Assembly (NCBI RefSeq): GCF_025370775.1
Contig: NZ_JAMXEX010000001.1
Coordinates: 186,001 to 250,000, forward strand
From: Ancylothrix sp. D3o
GTDB taxonomy: Bacteria > Cyanobacteriota > Cyanobacteriia > Cyanobacteriales > Oscillatoriaceae
Reading direction: 5' to 3'
DNA: 64,000 bases
The translations under genes were made by a program, and so were the position numbers. Of the stretch, positions 27,181 through 34,964 are shown piece by piece; position 1 is the first letter of the stretch; the number at the start of each line of letters is the position of its first letter. The notes under the pieces are model-generated. The model saw only the letters and a list, made by a program, of their open reading frames with translations, was not told where the DNA came from and did not search any database.

Positions 27181-28332
27181 ATGGACGATAAGTTAATGTT
27201 AATGATTCCTGGCCCGACGCCGGTGCCGGAACAAGCTTTACTCGCTTTATCAAAACACCCAATAGGCCATAGAAGCGGTGATTTTAGTAAGATCATGGCT
27301 GAGGTGACGCAAAATTTAAAGTGGCTTCATCAAACCCAAAATGATGTGCTGTGTCTGACGGTAAGTGGCACCGGCGCGATGGAAGCGGGAATTATTAATT
27401 TTCTGAGTCCGGGTGATCGCGTGTTGGTGGGTACTAATGGTAAGTTTGGCGAACGCTGGGCAGAAGTTTGTACGGCTTATAATTTGAATGTGGAGACGGT
27501 GACAACCGAGTGGGGTAAAGCGCTTGATCCTGAAAAAATCCGCGAAAAGTTAGAGGCGGATAAAAATAAGGAAATTAAGGCGGTTATTGTTACTCACAGC
27601 GAAACTTCAACGGGTGTGATTAATGATTTAGAAACCATTAATCGCTATGTTAAAGAACATGGGGAAGCGTTAATTATTGTTGATGCTGTGACAAGTTTAG
27701 GTGCAGTAAATGTACCTATTGACACATGGGGGCTAGATGTAGTATGTTCTGGCTCTCAAAAAGGCTACATGATTCCGCCTGGTTTGGGATTTGTGGCGGT
27801 GAGTGCAAAGGCGTGGGAAGCTTATAAAACGGCGAAATTACCCCGATATTATTTAGATTTGGGCAAATATCGCAAGGATGCTGCTAAAAATACAACGCCC
27901 TTTACTCCGCCGGTGAATTTGTTTTTTGCCCTGCAAGCCACTTTGCAAATGATGCAAAAAGAAGGCTTGGAAAATATTTTTGCCCGTCACCAGCGCTTGA
28001 TGAATGCCACAAGAGAAGCGGTTAAGGCGTTGAATTTGCCTTTATATGGCCCGGATGAGTCGGCTAGTCCAGCTATTACGGCGGTGGCGCCGGTGGGTGT
28101 GGATGCCGAACAAGTGCGCGCTACTATGAAAAAGCAATTTGATATTGTTTTGGCCGGTGGGCAGGATCATTTGAAGGGTAAGGTTTTCCGTATCGGCCAT
28201 TTGGGTTTTGTCAGCGAACGCGATATCTTAACGGCGATTGGTGCTTTGGAAGCTACGCTGGTTGAGCTTGGCGGTAATGGTTTTACTTCGGGTGCCGGTG
28301 TTGCGGCGGCGGCTAAGGTTTTTGCGGAGTGA
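27181..28332 (+). CDS. Class V aminotransferase (serine-pyruvate / alanine-glyoxylate type)
   Basis: A 383-residue PLP enzyme. MIPGPTPVPEQALLA and HRSGDFSKIM are the family start, VSGTGAMEAGIINFLSPGDR the phosphate-binding part, VDAVTSLGAVNVPIDTWG the PLP ring Asp region, and GSQKGYMIPPGLG holds the PLP lysine. It probably transaminates serine or alanine to glyoxylate/pyruvate in photorespiration. Cyanobacterial members have also been labelled as a soluble-hydrogenase 42-kDa subunit, which I regard as a misnomer. Confidence 0.88.
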   Translation: MDDKLMLMIPGPTPVPEQALLALSKHPIGHRSGDFSKIMAEVTQNLKWLHQTQNDVLCLTVSGTGAMEAGIINFLSPGDRVLVGTNGKFGERWAEVCTAYNLNVETVTTEWGKALDPEKIREKLEADKNKEIKAVIVTHSETSTGVINDLETINRYVKEHGEALIIVDAVTSLGAVNVPIDTWGLDVVCSGSQKGYMIPPGLGFVAVSAKAWEAYKTAKLPRYYLDLGKYRKDAAKNTTPFTPPVNLFFALQATLQMMQKEGLENIFARHQRLMNATREAVKALNLPLYGPDESASPAITAVAPVGVDAEQVRATMKKQFDIVLAGGQDHLKGKVFRIGHLGFVSERDILTAIGALEATLVELGGNGFTSGAGVAAAAKVFAE

Positions 28333-28448
28333 TTCGGCATTTCTAGTTTAACGGGCACCGGAGAGGGCAGACAGCTTTTCACCGGCTCTACCTCGTCTCT
28401 TAATCAGGGCGAGAGAGGAAAAGCCTTGTAAAGAAAAAAGTTAACATC

Positions 28449-28486
28449 AAAAAAGCGGGCTGAAAATCAGTACCGCTCTTTTTTTT
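28449..28486 (+). terminator. Intrinsic terminator after the class V aminotransferase
   Basis: AAAAGCGG pairs with CCGCT, with an inner GCTGA/TCAG helix, followed by eight Ts. Confidence 0.8.
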
Positions 28487-28572
28487 GTAATATCCCTGAA
28501 GCCTTTTTGTCCAGGGAATTTTGATTTGCCGTTGGTATTTGTCACTGCAATCAATTGACATAAATTCCATTC

Positions 28573-28764
28573 CTATGCTGTTTCCAGCCAGTCGTAGATA
28601 CGTTCTAATTGTTCCATTGTCACTAAACCATATTGCCAGAGAATCATGGGCAGTGGGCCTGGATCTTGTTCCCTATGGCGTAAGGCAATTTTCAGCGAAG
28701 GCGCGGAAATAGCTAAATCTTCTTGTAAAAATCGCAGAAATTGAGAAAAAGTTGCTGGTGCCAT
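28573..28764 (-). CDS. DUF2949 family protein
   Basis: A 63-residue protein: FSQFLRFLQEDLAISAPSLK, then REQDPGPLPMILWQYGLVTM and EQLERIYDWLETA. This matches the small cyanobacterial DUF2949 family (winged-helix-like appearance, function unknown). Confidence 0.7.
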   Translation of the reverse strand: MAPATFSQFLRFLQEDLAISAPSLKIALRHREQDPGPLPMILWQYGLVTMEQLERIYDWLETA

Positions 28765-29623
28765 TTAAGAGTTCACTCCTCGGTTAAATTCAATTTTGTT
28801 CCATTAACACCGTGCTTAATCGTGGTTAGTGGTCAGTACGTTATCTGTCTGGTGGTTTTTTTGACGACAAAAGGCCGTAAGCTTGTTGCAAAGCTTGACT
28901 GGATCTGCTTGGGGGGTTTTCTTCCTTGTGCAGACTTTTGTGCCGGTTGCAAAACCTCTACAAACTTAATTGCTGAACATCAGCTAAAGTTTGCGGCTGT
29001 TAATTCATAGTGCATTACTAGGGGGGATCAACGACATCTGTACAATTACAGATTTTTGTCCTACTCCCTCATGCCGTCTCAGCCTTTATACTGAGACCTG
29101 AATTATCTCGATTTGTTACGCACAACCACCTTTTTTTTGCGTTGCAGCGCTTTCTACTCTTTTGGAGTAGTTTATGGGCTTTATGCGATGCTTTGATTCT
29201 CACACCAAAAAAGCATTTCTCACCAGCATTATCGGGTTCCGGCCTTCTCTGACTTTCCAATCTTTCTTAAGGTTGAGGGCCGGCCTCAATCTTAAGCTTT
29301 GATTGTAACGTAACGTCTCCTGCTGCATCAAATCTCAGTGTAATACAAACATACTAAGTTTTGTGCTACAGCAGGGAAAACTTTTTTCCCGAAAGCTGTG
29401 CCGTTTTTTTATCGGCAACGCGCAAGTATTCAGACAGAGTAACAAATCACTGTCGCAGTGTACAGAGCTACACATTATAAAATTCTTATGATTTTTATCT
29501 AAATTGGCAGGTTGTTTAGCCTTTACCTAAATTACAGCTACAAATGGAATCCTTAGAGAGCAACACCCGACAGTATTTTAGCCTCTAAAATCCTAGCATC
29601 TAAAATCTAAAAGTCTAGGGCGG
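28765..29623. other. Long non-coding gap with a strong hairpin
   Basis: No convincing gene in about 860 bases. At 29266-29296 there is a 13-pair near-perfect hairpin (CTTAAGGTTGAGG and CCTCAATCTTAAG, one G-U) closed by a GCCGGC loop. A further small hairpin (TACTC..GAGTA) is near 29155. The stretch could carry an unannotated small RNA. Confidence 0.45.
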
Positions 29624-30154
29624 TTATCTGGGTTTTTTTTGATCTAAAAATTCGATAGTAATACGGTTGCCGGTTTTTAAGCCGAGTTCGGCAGTTCGTC
29701 CAGCCCGCACTTCAATAACTTGATCTATGGAAATTTGATCGGGTGGGCCATAAGTAGGGCAAGACATTGTTGTACAGGGGGGGACGTTTTCAGCAATATA
29801 TTTGACTTCGCCATCGCGCAGAAAAATCATGTCTAGGGGAATGAGGGTGTTTTTCATCCAAAACATGACTGGCCGGGGTGGATTAAAACTAAATAGCATC
29901 CCCCGGTTGTCTGGTAATGAACGCCTAAACATTAACCCCATTGCTTGCTGTTCGGGGGTTTCGGTGACTTCTAACTCGAAAATTTCACCGGCTATTGTTG
30001 CTTTTGCTGAAATTGGCAAGTCTTGAGGTTGTGGTGTTTGTGCTTGGGCAGTAGGGGTGGGGGTGGCCGTTTCTGGAATAGTGGATGTGGCTGGCTGGCT
30101 GCATCCCATCAATAAAATACTTATGGCGATGGCAAATAAATTATTTTTTCTCAT
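29624..30154 (-). CDS. DUF192 family lipoprotein
   Basis: A 176-residue protein with a lipobox (SILLMGCSQP), a Thr/Pro/Gln-rich linker and a DUF192 domain: FELEVTETPEQQAMGLMFRR, GMLFSFNPPRPVMFWMKNTL, IPLDMIFLRDGEV and the C-terminal EVRAGRTAELGLKTG. The family is widespread and of uncertain role; the domain lies outside the cytoplasmic membrane here. It is 19 bases downstream of the response regulator gene, likely co-transcribed. Confidence 0.85.
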   Translation of the reverse strand: MRKNNLFAIAISILLMGCSQPATSTIPETATPTPTAQAQTPQPQDLPISAKATIAGEIFELEVTETPEQQAMGLMFRRSLPDNRGMLFSFNPPRPVMFWMKNTLIPLDMIFLRDGEVKYIAENVPPCTTMSCPTYGPPDQISIDQVIEVRAGRTAELGLKTGNRITIEFLDQKKPR

Positions 30155-30173
30155 TGGTCAATCGACTAATTTT

Positions 30174-30869
30174 TTATGTTTCTCGCAGGACGTAGCCGAC
30201 ACCCCGGACTGTTTGAATAAGGCGTTTTTGAGTCTCATCTTCTATTTTGAGGCGCAAATACCGAATGTACACTTCAATAACATTCGATTCTCCCATGAAA
30301 TCATAGCCCCAGACGTTCTCTAAAATTTGATCGCGGGTGAGAACTTCGCGGGGATGTTCCATTAAAAATTTTAACAGTTCAAATTCTTTCATGGTGAGTT
30401 CAATGGTGCGTCCGTTTCGCAAGGCGCGGCGCGTTGCTAACTCTAGTACCAAGTCGCCAAATCTTAATTGCTCTGTTGGACTGGTTTCTGGCTGTAAATA
30501 AATACGCACTAAGCGTAAAAAGTCTTCGCTACGATAGGGTTTAAGAAAGTAATCGTCTGCACCGGCCTCTAAACAAGCCACGCGATCTTCTATCGTATCC
30601 CGCGCCATTAATAATACCACCGGCGCACGGTTGCCTTTTGTGCGTAATTGGGCGCATAATTCTATACCCGATTCACCGGCCAGCATTCGGTCAATTATAA
30701 TTAGGGCCGGTTGTAGTTCAATGGCTTTGTCTAGGCCGGTTTTGGAGTCGGTGGCAAGCACCGGCTCATAGCCTGATTCTTTTAAGTCTAGGCTAACCTG
30801 GTGTGCTAATACTGGGTCGCTTTCGATGAAGAGAACACTGGGATTTCTCTCTAGGGTGACGTTGCTCAT
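30174..30869 (-). CDS. nblR: OmpR-family response regulator, NblR-like
   Basis: A 231-residue regulator. The receiver domain has ESD at the acidic pocket, phospho-acceptor in IIIDRMLAGESG (about residue 59), and KP in YFLKPYRSED. The winged-helix DNA-binding domain has LTMKEFELLKFLMEHPREVL and RYLRLKIEDETQKRLIQTVR. The DRMLAGESG sequence and N-terminal style resemble NblR, the phycobilisome-degradation/stress regulator; RpaA/RpaB-type proteins differ there. Function by similarity only. Confidence 0.72.
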   Translation of the reverse strand: MSNVTLERNPSVLFIESDPVLAHQVSLDLKESGYEPVLATDSKTGLDKAIELQPALIIIDRMLAGESGIELCAQLRTKGNRAPVVLLMARDTIEDRVACLEAGADDYFLKPYRSEDFLRLVRIYLQPETSPTEQLRFGDLVLELATRRALRNGRTIELTMKEFELLKFLMEHPREVLTRDQILENVWGYDFMGESNVIEVYIRYLRLKIEDETQKRLIQTVRGVGYVLRET

Positions 30870-31008
30870 AAGCTTTATCGTTTCCCCGGCATATTTACTT
30901 ATCTCTCTTTTTTACCATGTCTCGGTTCCTCTCATTGCTCGGCTTCTGCTTTTGGTTCCGGGTTTATTTCGAGGTTTTCATAACATATAATTTTAATTTT
31001 GTCAAGTC

Positions 31009-31236
31009 TTAAAAATCTAATTCCTCCGCCAAGGTTTCGACACTGATAGTTAGTTGTTGTTGTTTTTCGGTGAGAAAATCTTCGCACTCGTGTAGGTATT
31101 GACTGGCAAGGGTAAACGAGTTGAACATTTCGGTCATTTCTAGGTTGCCGGTTTCTATTTTTTGAATAATTTCTTCAATTTTGGCGACTTTGGCTTCATA
31201 ATTGACGGGGCCGGTTTTTTTAGAGGATTTGTTCAT
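31009..31236 (-). CDS. xseB: Exodeoxyribonuclease VII small subunit
   Basis: A 75-residue protein with the XseB pattern NYEAKVAKIEEIIQKIETGN, LEMTEMFNSFTLASQYLHEC. It binds the XseA large subunit to form the single-strand DNA exonuclease. xseA is not adjacent in this window, at least not on the sequenced side. Confidence 0.85.
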   Translation of the reverse strand: MNKSSKKTGPVNYEAKVAKIEEIIQKIETGNLEMTEMFNSFTLASQYLHECEDFLTEKQQQLTISVETLAEELDF

Positions 31237-31472
31237 ATTTGGGGAATTGAATAAAAAATTGCTTAAAAATTTTCAACTAAGACTAAGTTAGCGCAAAATT
31301 TAGAAAACCCTAATTTTGATAATTCTATCAATAAAGCTGCTTTCTGTAAGAATAGCTTTGCCAAAATGAAAAATTTTGATTTGTAGATTGGGGTTTTTTG
31401 CTCAACCTAACCTACTCCCAAGGTTTTTTGATTTTTGATTTAAAAATAGACTTTTTGGCTCTAAAAAATCCA

Positions 31473-31503
31473 CCGGGGAGGTACTGCCCCTCCTACCTCA
31501 GTC
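31473..31503. repeat. Dispersed palindromic repeat with GGTACTGCCCC core
   Basis: GGGGAGGTACTGCCCCTCC is a near-palindrome in the otherwise empty 345-base gap between xseB and the tRNA array. A reverse-oriented relative lies at 35363-35390 (CAGTACCCCTA). Confidence 0.5.
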
Positions 31504-31581
31504 TTATCAGGACTGCGCCTCGCTTTTCGGCTGCCGGTGGATGAGGGTAAAATCGAGAAATCCTACCCCTACAGGTATTGA

Positions 31582-31656
31582 GGGTGTCTGACGGGACTTG
31601 AACCCGCTTTTACTGGTTCCACAAACCAGCGTCTCGACCACTTCGACTTCAGACAC
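31582..31656 (-). tRNA. tRNA-His(GTG), last gene of the tRNA array
   Basis: Minus strand: acceptor GGTGTCTG with CAGACACC, anticodon stem CTGGT/ACCAG with loop TTGTGGA (GTG), T-arm GCGGG-TTCAAGT-CCCGT. The D-arm is poorly paired and the body differs from the usual bacterial tRNA-His. Confidence 0.8.
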
Positions 31657-31689
31657 CATAGAAAGCAAAAGTTTGGTTTTTCACCAAGT

Positions 31690-31762
31690 CCCCCTGACTG
31701 GATTTGAACCAGCAAAAACACTCGTTCTAAGCGAGTGATGTTTTCCAATTACATCACAGGGG
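31690..31762 (-). tRNA. tRNA with Leu(TAG) anticodon but class I shape
   Basis: Minus strand: acceptor CCCCTGT/TCAGGGG, D-arm GATG..CATC, anticodon stem ACTCG/CGAGT with loop CTTAGAA (anticodon TAG), T-arm CTGG-TTCAAAT-CCAG. The variable loop is only about five bases, whereas genuine bacterial tRNA-Leu has a long arm. Confidence 0.75.
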
Positions 31763-31768
31763 TAAAGT

Positions 31769-31841
31769 CGGGATGGCAGGATTTGAACCTGCAACCTTCT
31801 GGCCCCAAACCAGCCGCGCTACCAAGTTGCGCTACATCCCG
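31769..31841 (-). tRNA. tRNA-Pro(TGG), array copy
   Basis: Minus strand: CGGGATG acceptor, loop TTTGGGG (anticodon TGG) on a CTGG/CCAG stem, T-arm TGCAGG-TTCAAAT-CCTGC. It duplicates the anticodon of the free-standing gene at 40991-41063 but the anticodon stem differs and has a mismatch at its base. Confidence 0.88.
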
Positions 31842-31977
31842 TTTATGCTCTTAGTTTGGAAGTTGTTCGCTTGGCGTGTCCTAGGCATACCCACACTTAA
31901 AATAAAACAAAATTTAAGTATGCGGAATCTGCCAATTCCAAGCTAAGAGCAAGTGAAAATTTATTGAAAAAATTGGT

Positions 31978-32052
31978 ACTCCTGATGAGATTTGAACTCA
32001 CACAATAGACTGTTTTTAAGACAGCCGCCTCTACCAATTGGGCTACAGGAGT
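31978..32052 (-). tRNA. tRNA with Leu(TAA) anticodon but class I shape
   Basis: Minus strand: 7-pair acceptor ACTCCTG/CAGGAGT, D-arm GCCCAATTGGTAGAGGC, anticodon stem CTGT/ACAG with loop CTTAAAA (anticodon TAA), T-arm TGAG-TTCAAAT-CTCA. There is no long variable arm, which is abnormal for tRNA-Leu. Confidence 0.8.
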
Positions 32053-32057
32053 TTTAC

Positions 32058-32129
32058 TGCCTCGCTAGGACTCGAACCTAGACTGTCTGATCCAAAATCA
32101 GATGTGCTGCCAACTTACACCACAAGGCA
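32058..32129 (-). tRNA. tRNA-Gln(TTG)
   Basis: Minus strand: acceptor TGCCTTG/CGAGGCA, anticodon stem TCTGA/TCAGA with loop TTTTGGA (TTG), T-arm CTAGG-TTCGAGT-CCTAG. Confidence 0.88.
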
Positions 32130-32138
32130 TTAACAGGC

Positions 32139-32209
32139 TGCCCCAGTAGGACTTGAACCTACAACATCCGCGTTAACAGCGCGTCGCTCTGCCATTGAGC
32201 TATAGGGCA
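32139..32209 (-). tRNA. tRNA-Asn(GTT)
   Basis: Minus strand: acceptor TGCCCTA/TGGGGCA, D-arm GCTCAATGGCAGAGC, anticodon loop CTGTTAA (GTT) on a CGCG/CGCG stem, T-arm GTAGG-TTCAAGT-CCTAC. Confidence 0.88.
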
Positions 32210-32216
32210 ATGCCAG

Positions 32217-32291
32217 TCCCCCAGGTCAGTATCGAACTGACGACCTCTTGTTTTTCAGACAAGCGCTCTCACCAACTGAGCTACCAGGGGA
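32217..32291 (-). tRNA. tRNA-Phe(GAA)
   Basis: Minus strand: acceptor TCCCCTG with TGGGGGA, D-arm GCTCAGTTGGTGAGAGC, anticodon stem CTTGT/ACAAG with loop CTGAAAA (GAA), T-arm GTCAG-TTCGATA-CTGAC. Confidence 0.9.
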
Positions 32292-32301
32292 TTTTGATAT
32301 A

Positions 32302-32387
32302 CGGAGAGAGGGATTTGAACTCTTGACGGTTAGTTAAACCGCTCTTTCTTAGCAGGAAACTGCCATTAGCCACTCGGCCACCTCTCC
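32302..32387 (-). tRNA. tRNA-Ser(GCT), class II
   Basis: Minus strand: acceptor GGAGAGG/CTCTCC, D-arm GCCGAGTGGC, loop CTGCTAA (anticodon GCT) on a TTTC/GAAA stem, and a proper long variable arm (CGGTT/AACCG). Confidence 0.87.
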
Positions 32388-32440
32388 AAAGAATCTGGAT
32401 TTGAAGCAGCAATGCTCAAATTTACACTACCCCCTGTTGG

Positions 32441-32512
32441 TGGCACCGGCGGGACTTGCACCCGCAACCTTTAGGGTATGAACCTATTGCTCTGCTTTTG
32501 AGCTACGGTGCG
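32441..32512 (-). tRNA. tRNA-Met(CAT), non-initiator type, divergent
   Basis: Minus strand: acceptor GCACCG/CGGTGC, D-arm GCTCAAAAGCAGAGC, anticodon loop TTCATAC (CAT) on a TAGG/CCTA stem, T-arm GCGGG-TGCAAGT-CCCGC. The T-loop has TG in place of the near-universal TT. The three G-C pairs of initiator tRNA are absent; a lysidine-type Ile tRNA is possible. Confidence 0.78.
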
Positions 32513-32520
32513 ATGTCACC

Positions 32521-32595
32521 AGAGGTCAGAGTGGGATTTGAACCCACGATTTTCGGTTTTGCAGACCGATGCCTTGCCAACTTGGCTACCTGACC
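32521..32595 (-). tRNA. tRNA-Cys(GCA)
   Basis: Minus strand: acceptor GGTCAGG with TCTGACC, U73 discriminator typical of tRNA-Cys, anticodon stem TCGGT/ACCGA with loop CTGCAAA (GCA), T-arm GTGGG-TTCAAAT-CCCAC. Confidence 0.87.
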
Positions 32596-32608
32596 CAAAA
32601 ATAGAGAG

Positions 32609-32683
32609 CGGGGATAACGGGATTTGAACCCGCGACTTCTCGTTCGACAGACGAGCGCTCTTAGCCAACTAAGCTATACCCCC
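32609..32683 (-). tRNA. tRNA-Asp(GTC), first gene of the tRNA array
   Basis: Minus strand: acceptor GGGGGTA with TATCCCC, D-arm GCTTAGTTGGCTAAGAGC, anticodon stem CTCGT/ACGAG with loop CTGTCGA (GTC), T-arm GCGGG-TTCAAAT-CCCGT. Confidence 0.9.
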
Positions 32684-32787
32684 AGGAATTTAATGGGTTT
32701 GTTTGGACGTTTTGACGGTTTGCCGGCCGGTGTTTACAACCCAAGGGGGTATAATACAGGTTTACTACAAGCCGTCTTTGTCCATTA

Positions 32788-32805
32788 TTATTAAATTTTC
32801 AAGGT
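32788..32805 (-). promoter_or_regulatory. boxA-type antitermination motif in the tRNA-array leader
   Basis: On the minus strand ACCTTGAAAATTTAATAA lies about 61 bases after the -10 box and 105 bases before the first tRNA. It matches the boxA element GAACCTTGAAAA known from cyanobacterial 16S-23S spacers at all but the first bases. The identical 18-mer is in the Y RNA-like array leader at 50412-50429. Confidence 0.7.
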
Positions 32806-32865
32806 GCTGAGTTTGTAAGGCTTGTGGGATATCGCTTTTGGCTGTTTCCCTTTTGCCTTACTTTT

Positions 32866-32895
32866 ATACTACATAAATACTACAAAAAGTGTCAA
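32866..32895 (-). promoter_or_regulatory. Strong promoter of the tRNA array
   Basis: On the minus strand, -35 TTGACA (32890-32895), an 18-base spacer and -10 TAGTAT (32866-32871). The spacer and -10 contain two TGTAGTAT direct repeats 11 bases apart, and A5T5 tracts lie upstream. The architecture is the same as at 50326-50355. Confidence 0.75.
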
Positions 32896-32924
32896 GGGGT
32901 CTGGCAAAAATTTTTGGGCATCAG

Positions 32925-32966
32925 CAAAAAAGCCTAAACTTCTTGTTCATCAAGGGTTTAGGCTTT
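32925..32966 (-). terminator. Intrinsic terminator of the SelD-type oxidoreductase gene
   Basis: On the minus strand AAAGCCTAAAC pairs with GTTTAGGCTTT, followed by a T-run. It insulates the gene from the tRNA-array promoter about 30 bases further on. Confidence 0.8.
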
Positions 32967-33025
32967 GTAGTACGGAAAAAAAGGGGGAAAGTCTAAAAAA
33001 AATTTTTTGTAGTACACCGGCCCGG

Positions 33026-34180
33026 CTAAAATCCCTTCATAAACCGCCGGTCTATCCAATCTTTCCACCACCACAAGACTTGAGACGGGCCAAAACCCCA
33101 GTTTCCGCGCGACGCGATAGCTTCCCCGGTGCCGGTGCCTATTAAGGAGAGATATTGCTTCTGGGGTTGGTATGGCTTTAATGGCTTTGCTTGTAGTACG
33201 CAAGCCAAATTTTCATACAATGGCTTACCTTGTCTGACTGCAAAAACTCCCGCCTTGGGTGTTGGACTATTAATAATGCTGGCAATGTCGCCAGCTGCGA
33301 ATACTTGCGGATGCGAAAGCGATTGTAATTTGTCGTTGACTAAAATAAAACCACGTTCATCTGTCGTTAAACCGGCCTCCTTTAACCATGCCGGTGCCGA
33401 AGCTTGAGTTACCCAAAAAACCTCATCACACTCTACCTCTAAGCCTGACTCACAGGAAATAATCTTTTTTTGAGAAGTTTTTTTGATGGCAGAAACCGCT
33501 TGATTGAGATGTAGTTGGATACCGCGATTGGTAAGGATATTTGTTAGACACCGGCGCACCCATTGGCTATGAGATGACATGATTTCATCTTGTTTATGCA
33601 AAAGATGTAGCGTTAAGTGATGGGGATTTTTAATCAATTTGCCTAAATGCGCCTCAAGGGCTAAAGCTAATTCAACCCCACCGGCACCCCCTCCGACAAT
33701 TGCTAAATGCCAGTGTTTTTGGGGTTGGGCTAAAATTTCTGTGAGCAATTGCTTCCATTTTTCTAATAATTGCGGCACCGGCTTAGCGCTAATGGCGTAT
33801 TCTGCTGCACCGGGAACCGAAAGGGTGGCCGGTGTGCTGCCAATATCCACCGACAGAAAATCAAATTTTATCGGCTGACTTTTTGTAGAAAATACGAGAT
33901 TTTTTTGTAAGTCTAATCCCACCGCTTCGTCAACAATGAAATCAATGCCGGTGGTTTTTGCTAATTTCTCTAAATCAATATGACATTCTTCAAAACTATA
34001 AAATCCTGCAATATGCCCTGGTAACATTCCTGAATAGGGCGCGAAACGGGTATTTGAAATTAAAATAATTTCTAGCCCTGGTATGGGTTTGGCCCGCAAT
34101 TGCTTGAGGACAATCGCATGGGAGTGACCCCCGCCTACGAGGACTAATTGTTTGGCGGTGGATTGGGGTTTTTGTGGCAT
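33026..34180 (-). CDS. SelD-associated pyridine nucleotide-disulfide oxidoreductase family protein, without SelD domain
   Basis: A 384-residue FAD/NAD(P) oxidoreductase: FAD motif LVLVGGGHSHAIVLKQL (about residues 11-27), PYSGMLPGHIAGFY, second Rossmann motif LAIVGGGAGGVELALALE (about 158-175) and FAD-site VFAAGDIASI. In many cyanobacteria this domain forms the N-terminal half of a fusion with selenide water dikinase (SelD). Here it stops at WWWKDWIDRRFMKGF, about where the SelD part would begin. It is either a stand-alone form or a truncated one. Role probably in Se/S metabolism (inference). Confidence 0.78.
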   Translation of the reverse strand: MPQKPQSTAKQLVLVGGGHSHAIVLKQLRAKPIPGLEIILISNTRFAPYSGMLPGHIAGFYSFEECHIDLEKLAKTTGIDFIVDEAVGLDLQKNLVFSTKSQPIKFDFLSVDIGSTPATLSVPGAAEYAISAKPVPQLLEKWKQLLTEILAQPQKHWHLAIVGGGAGGVELALALEAHLGKLIKNPHHLTLHLLHKQDEIMSSHSQWVRRCLTNILTNRGIQLHLNQAVSAIKKTSQKKIISCESGLEVECDEVFWVTQASAPAWLKEAGLTTDERGFILVNDKLQSLSHPQVFAAGDIASIINSPTPKAGVFAVRQGKPLYENLACVLQAKPLKPYQPQKQYLSLIGTGTGEAIASRGNWGFGPSQVLWWWKDWIDRRFMKGF

Positions 34181-34477
34181 TTGGGATGCAAAATGAGAAG
34201 CGAAGCTGTTAAATTTTAGCCGATAATAATTTTTATGGCAACGCTCTCATAATGGCCTGTTTTTGGTTGCCGAAGTGAGATTTTATGGCAAAAGTCAATC
34301 TCTAGGAATATTGACGTTTTTAAGAAAAAACGTTAAGTACAATTGGAGAGGGATTATGACAAACCAAAGAGAGTTTAATCTTTAATACAAGAGGGCTAAA
34401 AGAAGCATAAAGGAGGGGAACAGTCAAAAAAGATAACGTTATTATTTGATAAAGAAAAGATTGTTTAGGAAACAGCC

Positions 34478-34774
34478 GTGTTAGAGATCGTATTGATTTT
34501 TACAATTGCTTTAACACCACCCTTGGTGTCTTTGTGGAAATGGCGGCAAACTGAGAGAACAGTAGGAGCAAGACTGTTAGCTGCTAGGCAAAGTGCATCG
34601 TTGAGGCGACTTCCCGCAGTGCGAGGCTCCACTGAACTGTATAATCCGGTTTTGATAGCTCAGCAGGTGGGGGATGCGACTTGCCGGTTTAATGCCAGAT
34701 CGCCTTATATTCGCTGTGCGGTCAATCCTGATGGCCCTTGTGAAGGATGCCGGCATTATCAGAAGCGGGAATAA
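34478..34774 (+). CDS. DUF6464-like small membrane-anchored protein
   Basis: A 98-residue protein with an N-terminal hydrophobic helix (MLEIVLIFTIALTPPLVSLW), a basic middle and a Cys-containing tail YIRCAVNPDGPCEGCRHYQK. The same Cys-tail pattern (CAIHPDGPDGDEC) ends the protein at 43134-43691. This matches the cyanobacterial DUF6464 type; function unknown. Start is GTG. Confidence 0.6.
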   Translation: MLEIVLIFTIALTPPLVSLWKWRQTERTVGARLLAARQSASLRRLPAVRGSTELYNPVLIAQQVGDATCRFNARSPYIRCAVNPDGPCEGCRHYQKRE

Positions 34775-34964
34775 AATTAAAAGCTTGACAGAAACGACGA
34801 CAACAAGAAATAATATAAGATTGGCTGTCTAATTTTTTAGCTCGGATCAGGTATGACTTCTAGGGCTATGGCACTAGATTTTATAAGGGGTCAGGCTGGG
34901 GCAAAAAGCACAGCAAAAGCGAGGAAACTCTGCTACCTGTACGGCAACACACATTTACGGAACC

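Noticed and set aside
28741-29010. Plus-strand 89-codon frame in the gap
   Set aside because: Overlaps the start of the DUF2949 gene antisense and shows no protein-like pattern.
31582-32683. Prophage integrated at tRNA genes
   Set aside because: No integrase, phage structural genes or att-like direct repeats are visible on either side of the array.
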